Shown here piece after piece: positions 1 to 7,327 of a DNA stretch of 64,000 nucleotides (position 1 is its first letter; each line of letters begins with the position of its first letter). The notes under the pieces are model-generated. The model was not told the origin of the DNA. It was given only the letters and a program-made list of their open reading frames with translations, and did not search any database. The stretch comes from Sphingorhabdus pulchriflava (GTDB taxonomy: Bacteria; Pseudomonadota; Alphaproteobacteria; Sphingomonadales; Sphingomonadaceae). The DNA lies in contig NZ_QRGP01000001.1 in assembly GCF_003367235.1 (NCBI RefSeq), forward strand, positions 496,001-560,000, given 5' to 3'. The translations under genes were made by a program, and so were the position numbers.

Positions 1-2
1 AA

Positions 3-596
3 GCCATGGCCCTGGCGCGATCGCGCGGCGATTTGGCGGCCCCTGATCTGCAACTGCATTTCTATCCGGTCGGCTATGATCTTGGCCCCGAGATATTGAG
101 TGCAGCCGCAGCCGAAATGCCAAAAGAGCCGGTTGCAACAATCGCCGCATCAGTCGGCAACCCCTATAGCCGCGGTGAAGTGGTGCTGACGGGCAGGGAA
201 GCATCAGATCTGCCGTCAATCAGGCATCAACTGCTGGGCGATCCCCGCGATGTTGAAACGCTGATTGGCGCATGCAAATTGATTGAGTTAATTTTTACAT
301 CACCGGCCTTTGCGGACTTTGTAAAGGCCCCCCGCAATCCGCCGGTGGCACCGGAAAGCGATGCCGGATGGGAGGATTATGTTCGCCGCAACACCAATAT
401 TTCCTATCACCCCGTCGGGACGTGCCGCATGGGAGGCGATGCCGAAGCCGTTGTCGGCCCGGATTTGAAGGTGAATGGCTTGTCCGGCCTGCGCATTGCT
501 GACGCCTCTGTCATTCCGCTTTTGCCGCGCGTGAACACCAACGCTACAGCCATCATGATTGGTGAGCGCGCTGCGGATTTTATCCGGCAGGGATAA
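3..596 (+). CDS. GMC-family FAD-dependent oxidoreductase, C-terminal part (5' end outside window)
   Basis: The reading frame is open from the first bases of the window, so the gene begins upstream. The visible 198 or so codons match the C-terminal domain of glucose-methanol-choline oxidoreductases, which oxidise alcohols to aldehydes or ketones with FAD. The signature segment near the end has YHPVGTCRMG, whose His is the usual catalytic base, followed by the FAD-contacting stretch GLRIADASVIP and NTNATAIMIGERAAD. The last 17 bases overlap the 3' end of the convergent TetR gene. With the oxygenase, ligase and CoA-transferase genes nearby, it probably belongs to the same catabolic cluster. The substrate cannot be told from this part. 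Confidence 0.9.
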   Translation, partial: AMALARSRGDLAAPDLQLHFYPVGYDLGPEILSAAAAEMPKEPVATIAASVGNPYSRGEVVLTGREASDLPSIRHQLLGDPRDVETLIGACKLIELIFTSPAFADFVKAPRNPPVAPESDAGWEDYVRRNTNISYHPVGTCRMGGDAEAVVGPDLKVNGLSGLRIADASVIPLLPRVNTNATAIMIGERAADFIRQG

Positions 597-1185
597 GCAT
601 CGGCGTTACGACAAAACGGCGCACAAAACGGCGCATGTCCGTTTCATCCGGGTATTCGTTCGAGTAACGAAGCAGCAGAAGTGATTGAACCAGCGCAATC
701 CAGGTGACGCACTGTTCGATATCCAGGTCGTCGGCGACGATGCCTTCGCGCTGGCCACGCAGCAGGAACGAGCGCCAGCGATCACGCACCCAGATGTGGA
801 CCGCACCTCCTTCGCTTTGCGAACGGACCCACGCTTGGCGATCATCCATGAAACGCTGGATATAGATATTGCCTCGTGCCAGCAGCACGGCTTGCAGGAT
901 CGCCTCGGCAAGCTGATCCACAAACGGAACGTCACGTGGCACGCGGGCGTTCAGTTGAAGCTGCAGGGCCTGCATTTCCTCAAGGCATACGCGGTCGACA
1001 ATATCGTCCTTGTCGGTGAAATATTTGTAGATAACCGGCCGCGAAAACTGGGCGGCCTCGGCGATATCGACGATAGTCGTCTTTTCGATGCCCAGATGTG
1101 AAAAGCAATCACGCGCCGCGCCGAGAATGCGGGCCACCGTTTTTTGCGTTCGCGTGTTGCTCACCGATTGGGTCTTCATGTCCAT
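580..1185 (-). CDS. TetR/AcrR family transcriptional regulator
   Basis: A 201-residue protein with an N-terminal helix-turn-helix typical of TetR regulators (about residues 15-60, containing FSHLGIEKTTIVDIA and SRPVIYKYFTDKDDIV) and a variable ligand-binding C-terminal domain. TetR proteins usually repress divergent or adjacent genes and release DNA when a small ligand binds. It is divergent from the Rieske oxygenase gene, with about 97 bp between them that contain an imperfect palindrome, so it is the likely local repressor of the catabolic cluster. Two in-frame ATG codons (1185 and 1179) are possible starts and neither has a strong ribosome-binding site. The effector is unknown. Confidence 0.88.
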   Translation of the reverse strand: MDMKTQSVSNTRTQKTVARILGAARDCFSHLGIEKTTIVDIAEAAQFSRPVIYKYFTDKDDIVDRVCLEEMQALQLQLNARVPRDVPFVDQLAEAILQAVLLARGNIYIQRFMDDRQAWVRSQSEGGAVHIWVRDRWRSFLLRGQREGIVADDLDIEQCVTWIALVQSLLLLRYSNEYPDETDMRRFVRRFVVTPMLIPAG

Positions 1186-1200
1186 GTCGCATCATTACCC

Positions 1201-1246
1201 TTGACTTGCCGAATAGTCGAGTTAACAGATTCTCAACACTGTAAAC
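1201..1246 (+). promoter_or_regulatory. Candidate promoter and TetR operator in the divergent intergenic region
   Basis: Between the TetR gene and the Rieske gene lies an imperfect inverted repeat at 1221-1246: arms GTTAACAG and CTGTAAAC (one mismatch in 8) separated by 10 bases. A TTGACT hexamer at 1201-1206 could be a -35 element. The size and place suit a TetR operator, but this is inferred from position and symmetry only. Confidence 0.4.
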
Positions 1247-1282
1247 AAATAACCATAGATAAAACGGGCAATGAGGAGTGCT

Positions 1283-2431
1283 ATGAACAAGATGTCTGCC
1301 GACGTGTTCGAGCGCATGGTAACCCACCTGCGCGAAGGAACAACCGATCTTGCAGATTCTATCCTGCATGTTCCCATCGCCAATTTTACCAGCAAGGAAC
1401 ATCTGGATCGCGAACTGGCAGTGTTTCGCCGCTTGCCGCTCGCCGCCGCGATGAGCAGTGAACTGCGCGATACGAAAAGCTTTGTCACGCGCGACCTGCT
1501 GGGCGCGCCGGTCCTTCTGGTACGCCAGAAAAATGGCGAAGTGGGCGCTTTTCGTAACATGTGTCGCCATCGCGGCGGAAAGGTCGAGCTTGCCGAGAAA
1601 GGCAAGAAGCCTTTCTTCGTATGCGCCTATCATGGCTGGAGTTACGACGGCGATGGCGCTTTGCGCGGCGTTCCTTTCGACGATCATCTGGGTGGCATAG
1701 ACAAGAGCTGCAACAGCCTTATCCGCTTGGCTTGCGAAGAGCGGCACGGCATCGTCTGGGTTAACCTGACGGATGAGGCGGGTAGCAGAATCGCTGACTA
1801 TCTTGGTGATGCTGATGCGCGGCTCGCCGACTATGCCGCGGATGGAACGGTTATTTTCATGGAACAGAAACTTGACGTTCCGATCAACTGGAAACTGGTA
1901 ATGGATGGTGCAATCGATGTGCTGCACCCGCAATTCCTGCACCCGAAAGGCGTCGGCAAGCGCATCGAAACCAGCGCATCGGTGTGGGAGGATTTCGGGC
2001 GGCATGGCCGATCCTGGTCGGCCTATAAGCGGCTGTCTGACAAGGTGAAAGCAGGTACGGCAAGCGACGAGGATCATCGCTATGTGACGGGCAACCTTAT
2101 CCTGTTCCCCAATGCCAGTATGATCCCCACGCCGACGCACCTCGAATATTGGAATGTCTGGCCTGATTTGGAGGATCCCGCGCGGGCGCATGTCCATATT
2201 CGCTTTCTGGTCGACCCGGCAGTGCTCGACGACGAGCGTGCGGCCAAGATCAACAAGAGTTGGGAAATTTTGAAGCAGGCCGCCACCGAGGAAGATTTCC
2301 CGATGGAAGAGACCATTCAAGCCAACGCAAACGCCTGGCCCGTTGGCGATTTCATCTATGGCCGTGGCGAGGCACCATGCCAGCATCTGCACCGCCAGAT
2401 GTCGCGCGAAATGGATGCGCTGCCAGCATGA
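1283..2431 (+). CDS. Rieske [2Fe-2S] aromatic-ring/sterol-type oxygenase, alpha subunit
   Basis: A 382-residue non-haem iron oxygenase component. The Rieske cluster ligands are visible as C-x-H (residues 94-96, in CRHRGG) and C-x2-H (114-117, in CAYHGW). The mononuclear iron site is seen after NWKLV as H-x4-H (about residues 215 and 220, LHPQFLH). Such enzymes insert oxygen into aromatic rings or methyl groups and need a separate reductase, which is not in this window. The start at 1283 is preferred to the ATG at 1271 because GAGGAG at 1273-1278 sits four bases before it. The stop codon overlaps the start of the CoA-transferase gene (ATGA), so the two are translationally coupled. The substrate is unknown. 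Confidence 0.9.
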   Translation: MNKMSADVFERMVTHLREGTTDLADSILHVPIANFTSKEHLDRELAVFRRLPLAAAMSSELRDTKSFVTRDLLGAPVLLVRQKNGEVGAFRNMCRHRGGKVELAEKGKKPFFVCAYHGWSYDGDGALRGVPFDDHLGGIDKSCNSLIRLACEERHGIVWVNLTDEAGSRIADYLGDADARLADYAADGTVIFMEQKLDVPINWKLVMDGAIDVLHPQFLHPKGVGKRIETSASVWEDFGRHGRSWSAYKRLSDKVKAGTASDEDHRYVTGNLILFPNASMIPTPTHLEYWNVWPDLEDPARAHVHIRFLVDPAVLDDERAAKINKSWEILKQAATEEDFPMEETIQANANAWPVGDFIYGRGEAPCQHLHRQMSREMDALPA

Positions 2432-3600
2432 GCGGCTATGATTTGCTGAAGGGTGTCCGCGTTCTTGAAGTGGCCGCACTCGGCCCGTCTAGCCTTGGCG
2501 GATATCTCGCCGATATGGGCGCCGATGTCGTCAAGGTGGAGGATGCAGTCGGGGACGGCGTGCGCTATGCGGGCAATCCGGCAATGGGGTCTCCAAATGG
2601 CGAAAGCCTGCTTCACCTTCGCTGGAACCGTGGCAAACGGAGTATCCAGCTGGACCTGAAAGCAGAGGCCGACAGGGCGACCTTTCTGGATCTGGTCGCA
2701 AAGGCCGATGTCGTCATAGAGGGTATGCGGGCGGGCATATTGGACAGGCTTGGTTTTGGTTTCGATGACCTGAAAAAAGTCAAACCTTCGATCGTTTTCT
2801 GCTCGATTTCTGGCCTCGGCAGCTATGGTCCCTATGCCGAAATGGGTTCACACGGACCCAGCTTCGACGCATTTGGCGCGCTCTCGTCGGTCAACCCTTA
2901 CGCGTTGACCAAAGAAGAACGGGCAAAGAGTAATGTAACGCCTGTGGGCATGCATGCGATGGGGCTGTATGCGGCGCTGGGCACGCTGGCCGCCATCATA
3001 AAGGCCCGTGCAACAGGCGAGGGCAGCCGCATCGAAGTGGCCGCTGCCGATTGCGCTGCGCATTGGCTGCCAGATGCCGTCGACGCAGCGCTTAATCCCG
3101 ACAAATGCTTCGATCGGCCCGGCTTTTTAGGTGGCAAAGGCAAGCAAGCCTGCTGGCCCCGGCTTTGGCGCTATGAATGTGCGGACGGCAGGGGGATTTT
3201 CTTCCAGGCGTTCAGCCCGAAATTCTGGGAACGCTTTTGTGTGGCGGTCGAGCGACCCGATCTGGCGGAAGCCTATAAGTCCGATCGCGACGTCAACGAT
3301 GTCGACGAAGACGTGCATGATAAGCTGGTCGAGCTGTTCGCAACGCGCAACCTTGCCGATTGGATGGATTTGTTCGGGAAGCATGATGTTCCCGCAGGCG
3401 CGGCCAACAGCCGTGAGACGCTGACCAGCGATCCACACTTTCTGGCGCGCAACAATGTGTATGAAGTTGAACTGCCCGGTGCGGGTGTGTTGCGCCTGAC
3501 GACTACGCCAGTGAAAATTGCCGGCCAAAAATTTGCGCCGGATTTGGCGCCAACGGCGGGCAAGGATCAAAAGGCAGTGCTTGCCGACTGGCTGGCATAA
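2428..3600 (+). CDS. CaiB/BaiF (class III) CoA-transferase family protein
   Basis: A 390-residue protein with the family fold: N-terminal GVRVLEVAALGPSSLGGYLADMGADVVKVE and the GLYAALGTLAAI helix. Family members move CoA between carboxylic acids or racemise acyl-CoAs, via a conserved Asp just before that helix. Here the aligned stretch reads PVGMHAMGLYAALG, so the Asp position appears to be Met. Either the catalytic residue has moved, or the protein acts differently. It starts in a 4-base overlap with the Rieske gene and is followed after 57 bp by an acyl-CoA ligase gene, which suggests the pathway works on CoA thioesters. Confidence 0.85.
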   Translation: MSGYDLLKGVRVLEVAALGPSSLGGYLADMGADVVKVEDAVGDGVRYAGNPAMGSPNGESLLHLRWNRGKRSIQLDLKAEADRATFLDLVAKADVVIEGMRAGILDRLGFGFDDLKKVKPSIVFCSISGLGSYGPYAEMGSHGPSFDAFGALSSVNPYALTKEERAKSNVTPVGMHAMGLYAALGTLAAIIKARATGEGSRIEVAAADCAAHWLPDAVDAALNPDKCFDRPGFLGGKGKQACWPRLWRYECADGRGIFFQAFSPKFWERFCVAVERPDLAEAYKSDRDVNDVDEDVHDKLVELFATRNLADWMDLFGKHDVPAGAANSRETLTSDPHFLARNNVYEVELPGAGVLRLTTTPVKIAGQKFAPDLAPTAGKDQKAVLADWLA

Positions 3601-3657
3601 GAACAAGATCAGCGCCGCAACAAAAACAAGCGCGGCGCGAAATGGTGAGGAGACTTT

Positions 3658-5193
3658 ATGAACCTGGCGGAGCTTGTTCGGTATTGGGCACGCTGGCGGC
3701 CCGATCACACGGCGATCATTCACAACGATAATCGCATCAGCTGGGCGGAGCTGGATGCGCGTTCGGATGCGATTGCCCGGGGCCTGCGTGCCGCTGGCGT
3801 AAACAAGGGCGACCGTGTCGGGCTGCTGATGACCAACCGGCCAGAAGCACCGATCGTCACCGTAGCCTGTCTCAAACTGGGTGCGATTTTCGTTCCGCTC
3901 AATTTCCGCCTCACCGGAATCGAGCTCTTGCCGTTGCTTGAAGATGCCGAGTGCAGCGCGGTGGTTACAGAAGCCAAGCATCTAGCACAGCTGGAACTGG
4001 CAAAACGGACGTTGCCTTTCGAGATATTTGTCGCGGATTCGACTGACGCCCGGCCTTATGATGACCTGATAATAGATAGCGGCGCGGTGCCGGTCGAACA
4101 GATCGCGCTCAATGACGCTGGTTTCATCTGCTACACCTCTGGCACTACCGGGCGGCAAAAAGGCGCGCTGCTCACGCATGGTAGCGCGATGTATCCCGGC
4201 ATGGCCAAGAATCTCGCCGAAGGCCTCACCTGGCGCGATTCCATCATGGTAGCCGTACCCTTTGTCTTCACCGGTGCCGTGATTTCCTGTTTCATCCAGT
4301 TTGCCGTGAATGCAGGCGGAACCATGGTGCTCGAATCCGATTTTGATATCGACCGTTATATCCATACTATCGAGAAATACCGGGTAAGCGCCGCGACCAC
4401 GGTGCCAGTCATCTGGGAAAGGTTGATACGCTCGCCCGATTTCGAACGCGCCGACATTTCCTGCATGATTTCGGCGGCTGCAGGTGGTGCGCCCGTCAGC
4501 ATCGACCTGATTGAGGCTTATAAGGCCAAGGGCATTTCGATGATCCAGTCCTATGGCCTTACCGAAGCCTCCGGTCTTGTCGCAACAATGCACAGCGAAG
4601 ACGCGATGAAGCGCATCGGCTGGGCTGGGCGGGCAATTTTCGGCACTGAAATCCGGATAGGTGATGCCGACGGTAATACGCTGCCGTTCGGAGAGACCGG
4701 AGAGATCATGGTCAAAGGCCCGCATGTGATGCGCGAATATTGGCGCAAGCCTGATATTACGGCGGAAACCATCGTCGACGACTGGCTCAAGACCGGAGAT
4801 CTGGGCGCTATGGATGAGGAAGGCTTTCTGCGGATCGTTGACAGATCGAAGGACATGCTGATCTCTGGCGGAATCAATGTCTATCCCGCCGAAATTGAGC
4901 GGGCCTTGGCAGCGGTACCGGGGATCAACGAACTTGCCGTCATCGGAGTGCCCGATGCCGATTGGGGTGAGGTGCCGATGTTGGTTGTCTGCGCCAATGG
5001 CGACCGTGCCGACGTGATGCGGGCGATCGAAAAGGAAGGCGAAACGAGTTTGGCCAAGTTCAAGCGTCCCAAACATGTCGCCTTTATTGATGAGCCTTTG
5101 CCACGGACGCTTTCGGGGAAGGTATCGAAGCCGACTTTGCGGGCCAGTTTCCCGCAAGTTCCTGAGACCGCCGAGCGGCTTTTCGCGCAATGA
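3658..5193 (+). CDS. AMP-dependent acyl-CoA synthetase/ligase
   Basis: A 511-residue member of the ANL superfamily, which activates a carboxylic acid as acyl-AMP and then as acyl-CoA. Visible motifs are the phosphate loop YTSGTTGRQKGALL (near residue 159), YGLTEASG (near 298), the adenylate-binding TGDLG (near 379), the hinge region RSKDMLISGGINVYP and the C-terminal catalytic Lys in GKVSKPTLR (near 490). GTGAGGAG a few bases before the ATG gives a clear start. It overlaps the molybdopterin gene by four bases. It probably makes the CoA ester of the cluster's substrate or of an intermediate. Chain or ring specificity cannot be read from the sequence. Confidence 0.92.
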   Translation: MNLAELVRYWARWRPDHTAIIHNDNRISWAELDARSDAIARGLRAAGVNKGDRVGLLMTNRPEAPIVTVACLKLGAIFVPLNFRLTGIELLPLLEDAECSAVVTEAKHLAQLELAKRTLPFEIFVADSTDARPYDDLIIDSGAVPVEQIALNDAGFICYTSGTTGRQKGALLTHGSAMYPGMAKNLAEGLTWRDSIMVAVPFVFTGAVISCFIQFAVNAGGTMVLESDFDIDRYIHTIEKYRVSAATTVPVIWERLIRSPDFERADISCMISAAAGGAPVSIDLIEAYKAKGISMIQSYGLTEASGLVATMHSEDAMKRIGWAGRAIFGTEIRIGDADGNTLPFGETGEIMVKGPHVMREYWRKPDITAETIVDDWLKTGDLGAMDEEGFLRIVDRSKDMLISGGINVYPAEIERALAAVPGINELAVIGVPDADWGEVPMLVVCANGDRADVMRAIEKEGETSLAKFKRPKHVAFIDEPLPRTLSGKVSKPTLRASFPQVPETAERLFAQ

Positions 5194-7304
5194 CCCGCAA
5201 ACATACATTCTGCCGGATATGCGAGCCACTATGCCCAATAGTCGCTACGGTCGACGAGGCCGGCGCGGCAGTCAAGCTGGAGCCGGACCGGGACCATCCC
5301 GTTTCCAAAGGCTTTGCCTGCCATAAGGGCCTGAACTTCCTGCAGGTGCACAACGATCCTGATCGGGTAAACCAGCCGCTGCGGCGCACCAATCCAAAGG
5401 GTGAACTGCCCGCCCAGTTTGAACCTGTGTCCTGGGATGAGGCCTTTGCAGATATCGGTCAAAGGCTGCGCGCAATCAGGGATAAATATGGGCCGGACGC
5501 GCTTTCGGTTTATTTTGGCAACCCGGTCAGCCTCAACAGCAACGCATTTCCCCTTGCAGCATCGCTCGGTGCGCAAATCGGCAGTAAGCGCAATTTCAGC
5601 GCGGGAACGCAGGATACCGCCAACAAACCGGCTGCGGTCGAGGCGGTGCTCGGTACGCTGAATCTTTTTCCAATCCCCGATTTTGCAAACACCCGGTATT
5701 TGCTTTGCTTTGGCGGCAATCCCAAAGTTTCGCATTGGACTTACACCTCGCTGCACCGTCCCTTGTCGGTGTTGCAGGATATCATCGGGCGCGGTGGCAA
5801 GGTTCGTTTCATCAACGCACGCAGGATTGAATCTGCAGGCGAGAAGACGGGCGAAGTCACCCTGATCCGGCCGGACACCGATGTCTATTTCATGGCTGCT
5901 CTGCTTTGCGAAATCCATCGCAATGGGCTGTACGACAAGGCGCATGTCGAGCACCACGGACATAATGTTGATGCGCTTTGGGACTTTGTTTCCGCTTTCC
6001 CGTCGGAACGGGTGGCCACGGTCACTGGTATTGACGCTACAACCATTCTCGCCATTGCGCACGAATATGCGACCGCGCCGTCCGCCGCGATCTATATGGC
6101 AACGGGCGTGAACCAGGGCCGACAGGGCACGCTGGCCTATTGGCTGCTGCTGATGCTCAGCTTCGTGACAGGCAATCTGGGGCGGACCGGCGGCGACTAT
6201 TACGCAAAGGGTTTTTATCCCAATGCGCGTGCCGTGGCACCCGCACCTGCCCCAATAGTTGACCTTCCCTCCGGTCCGGTGAATGTCGTGGCGGGAAGCT
6301 TGCCGGGCCATGCACTGGGCGAGCTGGCAGGGCAGGGTTCAGACCCGATCAGAGGCCTGATTGTATTGTCTGGCAACCCATTGCTATCGATGCCGGGCGA
6401 AGCGGCGATGCGAAAGGGATTTCCCAAGCTTGATCTGATGGTTCATGTCGATCTGTTCCGCAACGCGACCGGCGAATATGCCGATTACATCCTACCTGCC
6501 GCTGACTGGCTGGAAAGGGCAGAGTGCAACCTTTCCGCCAATGCCATGCAGCCCCAGCCTTTCATCCAGTCGGTGGACGCGGTGGTCTCACCCCAGCACG
6601 ATAGGCGCGACGACTGGTGGATCATCTCCCGCCTGCAGCAGGAACTGGAACTGCCCAGTGCGCTCGACAGGCCCGATGCAGATATGCTGGGCAGGGCGCG
6701 GAAGATCCTTTCGAAGATCGGATTGTCGATCGAAGAAATCCGTGCCGAACCTTCGCAATCGATACTGTTACCGCAGGCCGAGCGGGAAGTGTTTTATGAT
6801 GAGGTTGTGTTCAACCCCGACCATCGCGTCAATTGTTGTCCAGAGCCATTCGGCCCAGCAATTGAACGCTGCCATCGCTTGTTTGATGAACTTTCAAACG
6901 AGCCCGCAGGCATATTCAAACTGATATCGCTGCGCACCAATTATATGCACAACAGCAACCTTGCGAACATGCCTGCCCTTAAACGTGACAAGCATGCACT
7001 GAACCCGCTCCATATCCATCCAGCCGATATCGCGGCGATGGGGCTAGCAGCGGACGACAAACTTGCGGTTTCGAACGACTATGGCCTGATCGAAACGCAC
7101 TTTGTTGAAGACGAGAGCTTGCAGCCCGGTGTGGTGGCGATGTCGCATGGCTATGGCCATGCACGCTCGTTCGGGCTTTCGCGAGCACAGGCAGCACCTG
7201 GGGCCAATGTAAACGCATTGATGCCGACCGGCGCTGGCAGCCATGAGCCATTGAGCAATATGGCGCACCTAACGGGCGTTGCGGTAAAAATCGGGCGAGC
7301 CTGA
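5190..7304 (+). CDS. Molybdopterin-dependent oxidoreductase with N-terminal [4Fe-4S] motif
   Basis: A 704-residue DMSO-reductase-superfamily protein. Cys 8, 11, 15 and 44 form the [4Fe-4S] pattern (CRICEPLC, then GFACHKG), followed by the large bis-MGD binding domains and a C-terminal molydopterin-dinucleotide binding domain (LRTNYMHNSN onward). There is no twin-arginine signal, so it is probably cytoplasmic. Where formate dehydrogenases carry Cys or Sec as Mo ligand, this protein reads FSAGTQDTANKP with no Cys, so the ligand is unclear. It overlaps the ligase gene by four bases. It may hydroxylate or dehydrogenate a CoA-bound or ring intermediate. No separate small subunit gene is present. 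Confidence 0.88.
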   Translation: MTRKHTFCRICEPLCPIVATVDEAGAAVKLEPDRDHPVSKGFACHKGLNFLQVHNDPDRVNQPLRRTNPKGELPAQFEPVSWDEAFADIGQRLRAIRDKYGPDALSVYFGNPVSLNSNAFPLAASLGAQIGSKRNFSAGTQDTANKPAAVEAVLGTLNLFPIPDFANTRYLLCFGGNPKVSHWTYTSLHRPLSVLQDIIGRGGKVRFINARRIESAGEKTGEVTLIRPDTDVYFMAALLCEIHRNGLYDKAHVEHHGHNVDALWDFVSAFPSERVATVTGIDATTILAIAHEYATAPSAAIYMATGVNQGRQGTLAYWLLLMLSFVTGNLGRTGGDYYAKGFYPNARAVAPAPAPIVDLPSGPVNVVAGSLPGHALGELAGQGSDPIRGLIVLSGNPLLSMPGEAAMRKGFPKLDLMVHVDLFRNATGEYADYILPAADWLERAECNLSANAMQPQPFIQSVDAVVSPQHDRRDDWWIISRLQQELELPSALDRPDADMLGRARKILSKIGLSIEEIRAEPSQSILLPQAEREVFYDEVVFNPDHRVNCCPEPFGPAIERCHRLFDELSNEPAGIFKLISLRTNYMHNSNLANMPALKRDKHALNPLHIHPADIAAMGLAADDKLAVSNDYGLIETHFVEDESLQPGVVAMSHGYGHARSFGLSRAQAAPGANVNALMPTGAGSHEPLSNMAHLTGVAVKIGRA

Positions 7305-7327
7305 CGGCCCGCCCGAAAGGACCTTCG

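Noticed and set aside
1109-2479. Long minus-strand frame antisense to the Rieske gene
   Set aside because: Codon structure and motifs support the forward gene; the reverse frame has no known domain and overlaps the TetR start region.
3612-3638. GCGCCGC/GCGGCGC hairpin before the ligase gene
   Set aside because: No T run, inside a likely operon; probably only local structure.
7291-7316. Hairpin at the end of the molybdopterin gene
   Set aside because: Lies partly in coding sequence and lacks a T run; weak support as a convergent terminator.
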